Source: Streptomyces roseirectus (GTDB lineage: Bacteria; Actinomycetota; Actinomycetes; Streptomycetales; Streptomycetaceae). From it: 64,000 nt of DNA. How positions within the stretch are numbered: position 1 is the stretch's first letter; each line of letters begins with the position of its first letter. The stretch covers positions 2,108,001 through 2,172,000 of the forward strand of contig NZ_CP060828.1 in assembly GCF_014489635.1 (NCBI RefSeq), written 5' to 3'. The notes beneath the pieces are model-generated. The model was not told the DNA's origin. It saw only the letters and a program-made list of their open reading frames with translations, and searched no databases. The position numbers and the translations under genes are program-made. Positions 9,020 to 20,625 of the stretch are shown here, in pieces.

Positions 9020-9571
9020 TCAGTCCGCCGCGAGCCTGAACTCCATCCGCCCGAAGGAGATCTGATCGCCCTCCCGGACGATCGCCGCGCCGATGACCCG
9101 GCGGCCGTTGACGGTGGTCCCGTTGGTGGAGCCGAGGTCACGCAGGACCCACAGGCCGCCCTGGAGGCTCAGTTCGGCGTGCACCCGGGAGACGGTCTCG
9201 TGGTTGAGGCGCAGCCCGTTGGCGGGGTCGCGGCCGATCCGCAGCGGGTGTCCCGCGCCGGGGTGGGGCAGCAGGAGCTTGGGCAGCCGCTCCGCGCGCC
9301 AGGCGTTGCGCAGCCGCACACCGAACCCGGAGACCGCCTCGACGGTGCCGAACACCAGGCGCGACAGCCGCTTCTCGCGGGGCAGGTCGGCGGTGAGGGC
9401 GGCGAGTTCGTCGGAGCGCCGCGCGGCGAGCGCCAGTTCCATGCGCCGGATGAACGTGTCGTGCGACAGGCGGCCCATGGCGACGCCGTCCCGCAGCACC
9501 TTCAGCGCCTTGTCGCGCTCCACGTCGGAGAGCCGCGCGGGGTACGTGTTGAACTCGAAGGACGACGTCAC
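9020..9571 (-). CDS. DUF1707 and FHA domain protein
   Basis: A 183-residue cytoplasmic protein. Residues about 12-65 form a DUF1707 (SHOCT-like) domain, with the typical LSDVERDKALKVL and GRLSHDTFIRRMELAL pattern. Residues about 108-178 form an FHA domain with RIGRD, SRVHAEL and the GSTNGT loop, which bind phosphothreonine. Such proteins are adaptors in Ser/Thr kinase signalling, but no kinase gene is adjacent. The start codon is GTG. It is transcribed away from treZ across a 150-base spacer. Confidence 0.9.
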   Translation of the reverse strand: MTSSFEFNTYPARLSDVERDKALKVLRDGVAMGRLSHDTFIRRMELALAARRSDELAALTADLPREKRLSRLVFGTVEAVSGFGVRLRNAWRAERLPKLLLPHPGAGHPLRIGRDPANGLRLNHETVSRVHAELSLQGGLWVLRDLGSTNGTTVNGRRVIGAAIVREGDQISFGRMEFRLAAD

Positions 9572-9721
9572 GCAGGTGATTGTCTTTCAGCGGCCCCCGG
9601 GTGTCCAGAAAACCGGAGAACGAGCGCCCCACGCGCGGGGACCGCGCGGCGGAACGCCCCCTCGGCGCGACGGCCCCTCATGACGCACGATGGACGGGCC
9701 GCCGACGAAGGGGAACCGTCC

Positions 9722-11467
9722 GTGCAGTTCGACGTGTGGGCACCGCAGGCCACCAGGGTGACGCTCCACTGCGACGGCGCCACGCGCGCGTTGGCGCGCG
9801 ATCCGGAGCGCCCGGACTGGTGGACCGGCGAGACGGAGGCGTCCGACGGCTCCCGGTACGGCTTCGCGGTGGACGACGGTCCCGTGCTGCCCGACCCGCG
9901 CTCGCGCCGCCAGCCGGACGGGCCCGACGGGCTCAGCGCGGTCGTCGACCAGGGCGCGTACGCGTGGCGCGTGGAGTGGTCCGGACGTCCGCTCCAGGGG
10001 GCCGTCCTGTACGAGCTGCACGTCGGCACGTACACGCCGGAGGGCACCCTGGACGCCGCCGCGGACCGGCTGGGCCATCTCGCCGCCCTGGGGGTCACCC
10101 ACGTCGAGCTGATGCCCCTGTGCCCGTTCCCCGGCACGCACGGCTGGGGCTACGAGGGCGTGTCCCTGTGGGCCGTCCACGAGCCGTACGGCGGTCCGGC
10201 GGCGCTGAAGCGGTTCGTGGACCGCGCGCACGCGCTGGGGCTCGGCGTCGTCCTGGACGTCGTGCACAACCACCTGGGGCCGTCGGGGAATCATCTGCCC
10301 GCGTTCGGGCCGTACTTCACGGACACCCACCACACGCCGTGGGGGGCCGCCGTCAACCTGGACGCGGCCGGCTCCGACGAGGTGCGGGCGTTCCTGCTGG
10401 GCAGCGCGCTCGCGTGGCTGGAGGACTTCCGGCTGGACGGGCTGCGGCTCGACGCGGTGCACGCGCTGCGGGACACACGCGCGTACCCGTTCCTCGAAGA
10501 GCTGTCGCGGGCCGTGGACCGGCTCGCCGCCGAGACGGGGCGTCCGCTGTTCCTGATCGCCGAGTCCGATCTGAACGACCCCCGGGTGATCGCCCCGCGC
10601 GAGCGGCACGGGCTCGGGCTGCACGGCCAGTGGAACGACGACTTCCACCACGCCCTGCACACCGCGCTGACCGGCGAGTCCCAGGGCTACTACGCCGACT
10701 TCGCGCGCGCTCCCCTGGCGGCGCTGGCCAAGACCCTGGAGGGCGGTTTCTTCCACGACGGGACGTACTCGGCGTTCCGCGGGCGCCGGCACGGCCGTCC
10801 CCTGGACCGCTCCCGGGTCGCCGCCCACCGGCTCCTCGGCTACAGCCAGACCCACGACCAGATCGGCAACCGCGCGCAGGGCGACCGGCTCGCCGCGTCC
10901 CTCCCGCCCGGTCTGCTGGCGTGCGCGGCGGCGCTGACGCTCGCGGGGCCGTTCACGCCGATGCTGTTCATGGGCGAGGAGTGGGCCGCCTCGACGCCCT
11001 GGCAGTTCTTCACCGACCACACCGACCCCCAGCTCGCGGACGCCGTACGGCGGGGCAGGCGGCGGGAGTTCGCGGCGCACGGCTGGGCCGAGGAGGACGT
11101 CCCCGACCCCCAGGACCCGGCCACGCGCGCCCGCTCCTGCCTGGACTGGTCCGAGCCCGAACGCGAGCCCCACGCGCGCGTACTCGCCTGGTACCGCGCC
11201 CTGATCACCCTGCGCCACTCCCACCCCGACCTCACCGACCCCGACCTCACCGACGTCCACGCCACCTTCGAGGAACCCTCCCGCTGGCTCGCCCTCCGCC
11301 GCGGCGACCTCCGCCTGGCGGTCAACCTCGCCCCCACCCCGGCCGACATCCCCCTGGGCCCCCGCCCCGCCCGCGTACTGGCCTCCTGGGACCCCGTCGA
11401 ACCGCCGGGCCCCGACGGCCTGCTCCGACTCCCGGGAGAGTCCTGCGCGGTGCTGGAACAGGACTGA
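9722..11467 (+). CDS. treZ: Malto-oligosyltrehalose trehalohydrolase TreZ
   Basis: A 581-residue GH13 enzyme that cleaves trehalose from the maltooligosyl-trehalose made by TreY. The N-terminal E-set domain opens with FDVWAPQA. The catalytic motifs are DVVHNHLGPSG near residue 177, GLRLDAVHAL with the nucleophile near 241, AESDLNDPR near 280 and SQTHDQIGNR near 376. The GTG at 9722 is preferred because AAGGGG lies eight bases upstream and homology begins there. An in-frame ATG at 9680 would add 14 unconserved residues. Its stop region is partly duplicated in the following spacer. Confidence 0.95.
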   Translation: MQFDVWAPQATRVTLHCDGATRALARDPERPDWWTGETEASDGSRYGFAVDDGPVLPDPRSRRQPDGPDGLSAVVDQGAYAWRVEWSGRPLQGAVLYELHVGTYTPEGTLDAAADRLGHLAALGVTHVELMPLCPFPGTHGWGYEGVSLWAVHEPYGGPAALKRFVDRAHALGLGVVLDVVHNHLGPSGNHLPAFGPYFTDTHHTPWGAAVNLDAAGSDEVRAFLLGSALAWLEDFRLDGLRLDAVHALRDTRAYPFLEELSRAVDRLAAETGRPLFLIAESDLNDPRVIAPRERHGLGLHGQWNDDFHHALHTALTGESQGYYADFARAPLAALAKTLEGGFFHDGTYSAFRGRRHGRPLDRSRVAAHRLLGYSQTHDQIGNRAQGDRLAASLPPGLLACAAALTLAGPFTPMLFMGEEWAASTPWQFFTDHTDPQLADAVRRGRRREFAAHGWAEEDVPDPQDPATRARSCLDWSEPEREPHARVLAWYRALITLRHSHPDLTDPDLTDVHATFEEPSRWLALRRGDLRLAVNLAPTPADIPLGPRPARVLASWDPVEPPGPDGLLRLPGESCAVLEQD

Positions 11468-11832
11468 GGGTCGGGACTGAGACAGAGGCCGGGACGGGGC
11501 ACGGCAGGGGCCGGGGACGGGGCACGGCAGGGGCCGGGGACGGGGCACGGCAGGGGCCGGGGCGCGTACGGGTCGAGGCCAGGGCATCCCGGCCGCTCCG
11601 GTCCGCTCGCCTGGCCGCTCCGATCCGCTCCCCCGGCTGCTCCGGCCCACTTCCCCAGCCGCACGGGCGGGACGATGGCCGCCGAACACGCGCGGACACG
11701 GCCGGACGGGCGCGAACACGAACACGATCAGCCCCCCCCTGCTCGCCACCGCCCGCCCCCGGCCTTCGACGCCGCACGCCCCACGCCCACCCGGCCCCAC
11801 CACCCGACCCCGGCCGACACCCCCGCCCCGCC
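11468..11832. repeat. Convergent spacer with 24-base tandem repeats
   Basis: The 365 bases between treZ and the convergent phosphotransferase-like gene hold no credible gene. About three copies of a 24-base unit (core GGCCGGGGACGGGGCACGG) lie at 11487-11560, and a 22-base CCGCTCCGRTCCGCTC-type repeat follows near 11590-11640. GGACTGAG, which includes the treZ stop codon, is repeated just after the gene (11462 and 11474). Confidence 0.7.
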
Positions 11833-12753
11833 CTACTCCTCGTCCTCCCGCAGCTCCGTCACCCGCTCCAGCAGGATCGCCTCCCACGCGCGCTTGAGCC
11901 TCACGCGCGGCAGTGCCGAGCGGGCCGGTGGGCCGGTGAGGCGGTCGGCGAGGTGGACGACCGCGTCGCAGCGGGCGAGCCAGAGGCCGCGCAGGCAGGG
12001 GCGGGGGCCATAGCCGGCGAGGGTGGCGGCGCGGACGGCCGCGCCGGCGCCCACGGCGAGGGCGAGCCCGGCGATGTCCTCGGCGGGGTCGCCGAGGACG
12101 GCGTCGGTCCAGTCGAGGACACCGCGCACGCGCCCGTCGGCGCTCACGATCAGGTGCTCGCCGCGCAGCCGGTGGTGGACGAGGACGGCGGAGGCGGGCT
12201 GCGAGGCGAGCTGGGCGGCCCCGGCCTGGGTGAGCTGGCCGAGCCGCGCGGCGTCGAACTCGTCGGCGCCGGCGAGGCGTTGCGCCGCCTGGACGGCCAT
12301 CCGGCGCAGCGCCTCCAGGGAGCGCGGGGCGGCGCGCGGCACCCCCAGCGACTCGGCCTGCCGCGCGGTCACCTCGCGCAGCCCGCCGAGCAGCCCCGCG
12401 AGGTCGGCCTCGCCGACGGCCGACACGTCGTGCTCCTCGGCGGTGCCACCGGGCACCAGCGTGTCCAGGGTGTAGGTCAGGCCCGGCGCCCACTCGCCGT
12501 GCGCGACGCTGACCGGCACGGCGACCGGCACGTGCGGCCGGACGGCGTCCCGCAGCCGCAGCTCGCGGCGCTGGCGCGCGGCGGCGTCCCGGTCGGGGGC
12601 CAGGCGCAGCACGTGGCGGGCGCCGACCCACCACGTGGAGTGCCCCTCACCCTCGGTGACGGGGCGGACGCCGGGGTCCTGGGCGCCGTTCTTGAGGAGG
12701 GTGCGGGCCAGCCGGCGGACGGTGTCCGCGGTGGGGGTGGGTGCCTGGGTCAT
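11833..12753 (-). CDS. APH-fold protein, catalytic Asp apparently replaced (possible pseudokinase)
   Basis: A 306-residue protein of the aminoglycoside phosphotransferase/choline-kinase superfamily. The C-lobe is clear: VRGVLDWTDAVLGDPAEDIAGL contains the metal-binding LDW and the downstream Asp pattern. The catalytic loop, normally H-x-D-L-x-x-x-N/H, reads HHRLRGEH, so Arg195 stands where the base Asp belongs. If the read is right, it probably cannot transfer phosphate by the usual mechanism and may be regulatory or degenerate. The N-lobe has GHSTWWVG and a VLRLAP strand. It lies upstream of no obvious partner and converges on treZ. Confidence 0.75.
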   Translation of the reverse strand: MTQAPTPTADTVRRLARTLLKNGAQDPGVRPVTEGEGHSTWWVGARHVLRLAPDRDAAARQRRELRLRDAVRPHVPVAVPVSVAHGEWAPGLTYTLDTLVPGGTAEEHDVSAVGEADLAGLLGGLREVTARQAESLGVPRAAPRSLEALRRMAVQAAQRLAGADEFDAARLGQLTQAGAAQLASQPASAVLVHHRLRGEHLIVSADGRVRGVLDWTDAVLGDPAEDIAGLALAVGAGAAVRAATLAGYGPRPCLRGLWLARCDAVVHLADRLTGPPARSALPRVRLKRAWEAILLERVTELREDEE

Positions 12754-12799
12754 CGTCGCGCCGTCGCAGGTCGGTGAGGGGGTGAGGGGGCCGCGGGAC

Positions 12800-13921
12800 T
12801 CAGCGCACTATGACCATCTCGCGGGTGGTGCGGTTGAGCCTGCGCCCGCCGTCCTCGGTGACCGTGACGATGTCCTCGATGCGCACCCCGAACCGGCCGG
12901 GCAGGTAGATGCCGGGTTCCACGGAGAAGCACATGCCGGGCACGAGGGCCTGCTGTTCGCCCTCGATCATGTACGGGGGTTCGTGGGTGGTGACGCCGAT
13001 GCCGTGGCCCGTGCGGTGGATGAACCGCTCGCCGTACCCGGCGTCGGCGATGACCGCGCGGGCGGCCCGGTCGACGTCCTGGCAGGCGGCGCCGGGGCGC
13101 ACCGCGCGGAAGCCCGCCTCCTGGGCCTCGCGCACGATGTCGTGGACCCGGCGCTCCTCCTCGGTGGGTTCGCCGACGTGGACCGTGCGGGTGGTGTCGG
13201 AGCCGTAGCCGTCCTTGAGGCCGCCGAAGTCGAGGACGACCATGTCGCCGTCCTCGATGACCCGTTCTCCCATCTCGTGGTGCGGGTTGGCGCCGTTGGG
13301 GCCCGAGCCGACGATGGTGAAGTCGACTTGCTGGTGGCCGTGTTCGCGCAGCAGGCGGGCGAGGTCGGCGCCCACCTCGGACTCGCGGCGTCCGGCGAAG
13401 CGCACGGCGCGGATCTCCTCGAACGCCGCGTCGGCGGCGGCGCCCGCGGCGGCCATCAGCTCCAGTTCGGCCGCGTCCTTGACGGCGCGCAGCATCGGCA
13501 GCGCCTCGGTGAGCGCGGCGTACGCGGTGGCGGGCAGGGCCTTCTGGAGGGCCAGCAGGTGCAGCGACCAGGTGTTGTCGCTGACGCCGAAGCGCCCGCG
13601 CGGGTCGAGGAGGGCGGCGGTCGCGGCGTACGGGTCCTTGCCGTCGGTCCAGTCCCGCAGGGTCAGCGCGGGCGCGCCGGCCGCCTTCTCGGCGTCGGGC
13701 GCCTCCAGCGCGGGGACGACGAGGACGGGGTCGTCACCGGGCGTCAGGACCAGCAGGGTCAGCCGCTCGGTCTCGGCGGTCGGGGCGTATCCGGTGAGCC
13801 ACACCATGTCGGGGCCCGGTGCGACGAGGAGGCCCGCGAGTCCCGCCTCGGCCGCTGTGCGCGCGGCGCGTTCCATGCGGGCTCGGTAGTCCTCGGCGGT
13901 GAAGGGTGCGGTGGCGGTCAT
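12800..13921 (-). CDS. M24-family Xaa-Pro aminopeptidase/dipeptidase
   Basis: A 373-residue creatinase-fold peptidase. The N-terminal domain covers roughly residues 1-130. The C-terminal pita-bread domain carries the five metal ligands: Asp in VVLDFGG, Asp in GSDTTRT, His in HRTGHGIG, Glu in SVEPGIY and Glu in RIEDIV. The family removes N-terminal residues before proline or splits Xaa-Pro dipeptides in the cytoplasm. The ATG at 13921 is chosen over one seven codons upstream because family homology starts close to it. It lies 47 bases upstream of the phosphotransferase-like gene on the same strand and could share its transcript. Confidence 0.92.
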   Translation of the reverse strand: MTATAPFTAEDYRARMERAARTAAEAGLAGLLVAPGPDMVWLTGYAPTAETERLTLLVLTPGDDPVLVVPALEAPDAEKAAGAPALTLRDWTDGKDPYAATAALLDPRGRFGVSDNTWSLHLLALQKALPATAYAALTEALPMLRAVKDAAELELMAAAGAAADAAFEEIRAVRFAGRRESEVGADLARLLREHGHQQVDFTIVGSGPNGANPHHEMGERVIEDGDMVVLDFGGLKDGYGSDTTRTVHVGEPTEEERRVHDIVREAQEAGFRAVRPGAACQDVDRAARAVIADAGYGERFIHRTGHGIGVTTHEPPYMIEGEQQALVPGMCFSVEPGIYLPGRFGVRIEDIVTVTEDGGRRLNRTTREMVIVR

Positions 13922-14104
13922 GCGGGCCTCCGGGCGGGTCACGGGCTACGGGCAGCATCCTGCCCGTGCGGCGGGGGCCGCGCGAGCCGGTCGCCGCGCG
14001 CCACACCGGGTGCGGCGTGCGGTTCTCCCCCATCGTCGCGCATCGGCCGGACCGGCCACGGAAGTTTTCCACAGCCCTCCACCATTAATCCGATGATCAT
14101 CACC

Positions 14105-14698
14105 TCACAGCACGACCCCCGGAACGACCGTCAACTGCTGGTACCCCCCGCCCCGGTGCAGCACCGTCACCCTGACCTCCTCGCCCGGCTCGGCCTTCGC
14201 CAGCGCGCGCACGAGGTCGGCGGCCGAGTCGACGCGGGCGCCGCCGAACGTCAGCAGGACGTCACCGCGCACCAGCCCGGCCGTGTACCCGGGTCCGGGG
14301 ACGTGGACGGCGACGATCGCGGCCCCCGCCTTGTCCGCGTCCACGGCCTCCAGCCCGAGGGACGCCCGCGCGGGCGCCGGCGAGGGGGCGGGGGCGGACG
14401 GGGACGGCGTCACCGGTCCCGGCAAAGCCGTCCCGGGCGCGGTCTTCGTCCCCGCGCGTGCCGCCTGTTTCTGCATCTCCGCCAGCTTGCTCATGCCGAT
14501 GACGGCCGCCCCGACGGTGCCGAGTCCGACGCCGGCCAGGACGAGCACCGTCGCGACGAAGCACCCGAGCACCAGGGTCGTGATCCGGCGCCCCCGCCGC
14601 CGCGCGGCATGCGGTCGCCGTGCCGCCGCGCCCCGCTCACCTCCCCCGGGTTCCCGTCCTGGCATCGGCTTGGGCCGCAACGCGGTCTGCTGTTCCAT
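14105..14698 (-). CDS. Membrane-anchored PDZ domain protein
   Basis: A 197-residue protein: a basic N-terminus (about residues 1-38), one membrane segment (about 39-62), a Pro/Ala/Ser-rich linker (about 85-105) and a C-terminal PDZ domain with the YTAGLVRGDVLLTFGG ligand-loop region. No protease domain is attached, so it is not a complete HtrA. It probably holds an extracytoplasmic PDZ domain that recruits partners or peptides. A GGAGG site nine bases before the ATG at 14698 fixes the start. The 10-base palindrome GATGATCATC at 14092-14101 lies just beyond its stop. Confidence 0.85.
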   Translation of the reverse strand: MEQQTALRPKPMPGREPGGGERGAAARRPHAARRRGRRITTLVLGCFVATVLVLAGVGLGTVGAAVIGMSKLAEMQKQAARAGTKTAPGTALPGPVTPSPSAPAPSPAPARASLGLEAVDADKAGAAIVAVHVPGPGYTAGLVRGDVLLTFGGARVDSAADLVRALAKAEPGEEVRVTVLHRGGGYQQLTVVPGVVL

Positions 14699-14811
14699 GG
14701 GGATCGCCTCCGGCAGATGCTCTACCCGGCGCACCCGCGCGCGACGTGCCACGAACGAGTGAGACTGACCTCCGGTCAACAGAGGTAGCGACGGCCGCGC
14801 CCCCTCGCCCC

Positions 14812-15672
14812 TCACCCCAGCGCCCCCACCAGCGCCTCCCCCGCCCCCGACAACACCCCCGCGAACACACACTCGACCCGATGCACCACCCACGGCTCCA
14901 CCAGCGCGACGACACACGTCCCCACCCCCATCCGCGCCCCCACCGACCACGGCAGCAACGCCAGCCCGTGCCCCGCCGCCACCAACCCCGCCAACGTCCG
15001 GACATCCGTCCCTTCGTACCGCAGCGCGGCGCGAAACCCCTGCCCTCCCTCGGCCGCCCGCACCTGCGGCAGGGGCAGCGCCGTGTCGGGAGCGTCGATC
15101 CAGCGGGCGTCCACGAGGTCGGCGAGGCGCAGCCCGTCGCGGCCGGCCAGCGGATGGGAGGCGGGCAGCAGCACGCCCACCGGCTCCTCGGAGACCCGTC
15201 GCGTCGTCAGCGGCGCCACATCGGGCAGCCGCAGCGGATCGCTGGGCGCCGCGAGCCCGTCCACGAGGCCGACGTCGGCGCCGCCGGTGGCGACGGCCGC
15301 GGGAACGTCCTCGCGCGCGAGGACGCGCACGGTGACGCCGACGGACGGCAGCGCGGCCGGCACGCGCGCGTGGAGCGCGGTCGGAGAGGCGGCGAGGGTC
15401 AGCCCGTGCGGGGGCGCGGCGGCGATGCGGGCGACGTCCGCGCGGGCCGCGTCGAGCCGCAGGAGGAGGGGCGCGGCGTGTTCCAGGAGGCGGTCCCCGG
15501 CGGCCGTGGGGGCGACGGGGCGGCGGGTGAGGAGCGCCGCCCCGAGGTCCTGTTCGAGGGAGGCGATGTGCTGCGAGACGGCGGACTGGGTGTAGCCGAG
15601 TTCGCGGGCGGCGGCGGAGAAGGAGGCGAGGCGGGCGACGGCGACGAAGGTGCGCAGGAGGTGCGGGTCCAT
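14812..15672 (-). CDS. LysR-family transcriptional regulator
   Basis: A 286-residue regulator. A winged helix-turn-helix spans residues 1-60 (LLRTFVAVARLASFSAAARELGYTQ start, SQHIASLE recognition helix), and a periplasmic-binding-protein-like effector domain follows from about residue 88. It is divergent from the amidotransferase-like gene at 15760, the usual layout for a LysR regulator and its target. A T-N11-A palindrome lies in the 87-base spacer. The effector is unknown. Confidence 0.93.
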   Translation of the reverse strand: MDPHLLRTFVAVARLASFSAAARELGYTQSAVSQHIASLEQDLGAALLTRRPVAPTAAGDRLLEHAAPLLLRLDAARADVARIAAAPPHGLTLAASPTALHARVPAALPSVGVTVRVLAREDVPAAVATGGADVGLVDGLAAPSDPLRLPDVAPLTTRRVSEEPVGVLLPASHPLAGRDGLRLADLVDARWIDAPDTALPLPQVRAAEGGQGFRAALRYEGTDVRTLAGLVAAGHGLALLPWSVGARMGVGTCVVALVEPWVVHRVECVFAGVLSGAGEALVGALG

Positions 15673-15686
15673 GCCCGCCAGGGTGC

Positions 15687-15701
15687 ATCAGCTTCGCTGA
15701 T
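15687..15701. promoter_or_regulatory. Probable LysR operator (T-N11-A palindrome)
   Basis: ATCAGC-TTC-GCTGAT is a perfect inverted repeat in the divergent spacer, 14 bases upstream of the lysR start. The T at 15688 and A at 15700 give the classical LysR T-N11-A box. Confidence 0.6.
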
Positions 15702-15759
15702 CGAGAGTGCAGGAATCATCGTTGGACGTGAACTCGGGACGCCTTCGAGGATGGGCGGC

Positions 15760-16482
15760 ATGACAACAGCACGGATCGCCCTGGTCGGGGACCGCTCCCC
15801 GCACGTCGTCTCGCACACGCGCATCCCGCCCCTGCTGGAAGCGCTCGCCGTCCGGGACGGTCTGGTCCTGGACGCCTACTGGATCCCCACCGAGGACGCG
15901 GCGCGGGAGGGTGCCGTGGCCGGGTTCGACGCGGTGTGGGTGGTGCCGGGGAGCCCGTACCGCAGCGAGGAGGGCGCGGTCGCGGCGATCCGGCACGCAC
16001 GCGTGCACGGCGTGCCGTTCCTCGGCACGTGCGCCGGTTTCCAGCACGCGCTGCTGGAGTTCGCGCGCGGCGTGTGCGGCCTCCCTCACGCGGCGCACGC
16101 CGAGAACGACCCCGGCGCGCCGGACCCGCTGATCGCGCCGCTGGCCTGTTCCCTCGCCGGCCACGAGGCCGTCGTCGACGTCGTGCCGGGGACGCTCGCC
16201 GAGGCCGTCATCGGCTCGGAGCGGACGGTCGAGCGGTACTTCTGCGCGTACGGTCCCTCGGGGCACCTGGACACGCTCCAGGCGCACGGGATGCGTTTCT
16301 CCGGGCACGACGAGGAGGGCGCTCCCCGGATCGCCGAACTCCCCGGCCACCCCTTCTTCCTCGCGACGCTGTTCCAGCCGGAGCTGGCCGGCGACGGCTC
16401 GCACCCGCACCCGGTGGTCAGGGCGCTGGCGCGGGCCGCCGTGGAGCATGCCGTACGCGCGCGTGGGGCTCAGCCGGTGTGA
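15760..16482 (+). CDS. Class I glutamine-amidotransferase-like protein (CTP synthase C-terminal related)
   Basis: A 240-residue protein resembling the glutaminase half of CTP synthase without the synthetase half. The nucleophile elbow is visible as GTCAGFQ with Cys91. The usual catalytic His-x-Glu (FHPE) reads LFQPE, so Gln206 replaces the His and normal glutaminase chemistry is doubtful. I recall this as the family called CTP synthase C-terminal region-related (seleno)protein, in which some members use selenocysteine at the nucleophile; here it is an ordinary TGC Cys. GAGG nine bases upstream favours the ATG at 15760 over one at 15751. Its end overlaps the convergent oxidase gene by 13 bases. 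Confidence 0.78.
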   Translation: MTTARIALVGDRSPHVVSHTRIPPLLEALAVRDGLVLDAYWIPTEDAAREGAVAGFDAVWVVPGSPYRSEEGAVAAIRHARVHGVPFLGTCAGFQHALLEFARGVCGLPHAAHAENDPGAPDPLIAPLACSLAGHEAVVDVVPGTLAEAVIGSERTVERYFCAYGPSGHLDTLQAHGMRFSGHDEEGAPRIAELPGHPFFLATLFQPELAGDGSHPHPVVRALARAAVEHAVRARGAQPV

Positions 16483-18338
16483 CCTTCATGGCCGCCGTGC
16501 CCGCCGCCGTGGTCGAACTTCAGCGCCTCCGGGGGCAGGACGACGAAGGGCCGCATCATGCCCATGTCCTCGTGCTCCAGGAGGTGGCAGTGGTACATGA
16601 AGCGCCCGTAGGCGCCGTCGAACTCGCCCATGACCCGCAGGCCCTGGCCGCCGAGGGCGCGGAAGACGTCCTTGTAGCCCTGCTCGTTGGCCGGGATCGG
16701 CACGACGTCCGGCTTGAGGGTGATCGGGGTGGCGGTGCCGCCGGCGTCGGGCCTGAAGCCCGTCACGTCGTAGACGTCGCGGCCCATGACCTGGAAGTCG
16801 GCGAGGTGGATGTGCATGGGGTGGGTGATCCCGGAGAGGTTGAGGAAGGTCCACTGCTCGTGGGAGCCCTCGGCGACGGTGAAGCCCAGGCCGTCGTTGA
16901 AGGTGCGTGAGATGCGCCGGTAGGTCTTCGGGACGCCGTCGGCGCCCGCGATCTGGATGATGCCGTCGGCCGGGAACTGGATGCCGTCGGCGTTCTCCAG
17001 GTGCGCCATCTCCCAGATCTCCGGGTGTCCGCCGCCGCCCTTGGTGTTCGGCGGGGTGAGGACGACCATCCGATGCTCGTGCGGTGTGTCGTGGCTGATG
17101 CGGCGGAAGGAGCCGGACAGCACCTCGGGGAGTTCGAAGGCGTCCGGTTCGCACACCTCGCCGACGCGGAACTGCATGACGTCCGGGTAGCGCACGTCGC
17201 CCGCCTGGTCAGGGACGCCGGGCGCCTGGTTCGGGCCCTTGTTGACGAGCCGCAGAGTGCGGCCTTCGAGCCCCCGGAAGTCGAAGAGCAGGTCGAAGCG
17301 CTCGGCCGGTGCCGCGATCAGCGTGGGCATGGCCGCGTCGAAGTCGATCGGCACCGGGCGCGGCAGGAGGCCGCCGTCGCTGCCGATCTGGTGGACGACG
17401 GCGGGGACGGGCAGGTCGTCCTCGTCGAGCAGGACGAGGTTGTAGGTGCGCGCGTTGGACGCGTTGACCAGCCGGAAGCGGTACCAGCCCGCCTCGACGT
17501 CGGCGTAGGGCCAGATGCGGCCGTTGACGGTGGTGTACGGGCCGGTGAACGGGATGGAGACGGGCTTGCCGGTCTCGGGGCTGTCGCCGACGATCACCGT
17601 CTTGTGCAGCAGGCGGCCGTTCAGCCTGCCGTCCTCGTCGGTGTCGAGGTTGCGGTCGGCGAGCAGCAGGGGGATCTCGCGGGCGCCGGAGGGGAGCCCG
17701 AGGGCGTCCTCCTCGTCGTCCCGGACGAGGTACGTGCCGTACAGGCCCGTCATCACGTTCCACCGGGTGATGTTCATGGCGTGGTCGTGGTACCACCACT
17801 GGACGGCCTGGTGGTCGTTCGGGTACTCGGCGAGCTGGGCGTCGCCGAAGCCGACCGCGTTGTCGGCCCAGCCGTCGTTGCCGCCGCCCGTCTGGGCGCC
17901 GTGCAGGTGGGTCACCGACCAGGCGGGCAGGGCGGCGACGTCCTTGTTGGGCTCGACGCCCTCGCGGCCCGGTTCGGTCGTCGCGCCGAGGCGCCTGACC
18001 TCGACGGACGTCACCGGGTACTCGCTCCCCTCGGGGATGCGGTTGGTCCAGGCGATGCGGACGCGCTGGCCCCTGCGCACCTCGACGGTCGGGCCCGGCA
18101 CCCGGCCGTCGTAGCCCCACATGAGGGTGGGCGGCAGTTGCGGGTGCAGGCGCACCCAGGTCGGGCGCAGGGCGATCTCGGTCTCCTGCGTGACGTCCCC
18201 CTGCGCGGGGCGCAGGACCGGCGGGACGGTGAGCGGCGCGGCGTACGGCGTGAGTTCCTGGGCCGCCGCGGCTTCCGCGCCGCTCTCCGCAATCTCGGTG
18301 ATCTCGTTCTCGGTGCTCTTCTCGACGGTGTCGGTCAT
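16470..18338 (-). CDS. Multicopper oxidase, phenoxazinone synthase-like
   Basis: A 622-residue cupredoxin enzyme that should couple oxidation of phenols, aminophenols or metals to reduction of oxygen to water. All four copper motifs are seen: HLHG near residue 143, WYHDHAMN near 184, [10 protein letters not shown] near 510 and [13 protein letters not shown] near 583, supplying type 1, 2 and 3 ligands. [11 protein letters not shown] and [14 protein letters not shown] resemble phenoxazinone synthase of actinomycin producers and CotA-type laccases. There is no signal peptide, which fits a cytoplasmic phenoxazinone-synthase-type enzyme. A His/Gly-rich tail ends the protein. No actinomycin-like genes are near, so the natural substrate is unknown. 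Confidence 0.9.
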   Translation of the reverse strand: MTDTVEKSTENEITEIAESGAEAAAAQELTPYAAPLTVPPVLRPAQGDVTQETEIALRPTWVRLHPQLPPTLMWGYDGRVPGPTVEVRRGQRVRIAWTNRIPEGSEYPVTSVEVRRLGATTEPGREGVEPNKDVAALPAWSVTHLHGAQTGGGNDGWADNAVGFGDAQLAEYPNDHQAVQWWYHDHAMNITRWNVMTGLYGTYLVRDDEEDALGLPSGAREIPLLLADRNLDTDEDGRLNGRLLHKTVIVGDSPETGKPVSIPFTGPYTTVNGRIWPYADVEAGWYRFRLVNASNARTYNLVLLDEDDLPVPAVVHQIGSDGGLLPRPVPIDFDAAMPTLIAAPAERFDLLFDFRGLEGRTLRLVNKGPNQAPGVPDQAGDVRYPDVMQFRVGEVCEPDAFELPEVLSGSFRRISHDTPHEHRMVVLTPPNTKGGGGHPEIWEMAHLENADGIQFPADGIIQIAGADGVPKTYRRISRTFNDGLGFTVAEGSHEQWTFLNLSGITHPMHIHLADFQVMGRDVYDVTGFRPDAGGTATPITLKPDVVPIPANEQGYKDVFRALGGQGLRVMGEFDGAYGRFMYHCHLLEHEDMGMMRPFVVLPPEALKFDHGGGHGGHEGHTG

Positions 18339-18441
18339 GTCGCACTACCCCCGTAGTGGTCGCGTCGGGTGTTCCCCTCACCACAGAAGACTCCGGACGC
18401 CCCTCCATGGTTCAGCGAATGTCCCATTCCGCAAGAAAAAG

Positions 18442-20625
<2,184 letters not shown>

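Noticed and set aside
9587..12634. 1015-codon minus-strand open frame across treZ
   Set aside because: It crosses treZ and a tandem-repeat spacer in the wrong frame; the Arg/Gly/Val composition is that of a frame shadow.
16470..18338. Actinomycin-type gene cluster suggested by the phenoxazinone-synthase-like oxidase
   Set aside because: No peptide synthetase or aminophenol-forming genes are nearby; similar oxidases occur alone in many Streptomyces.
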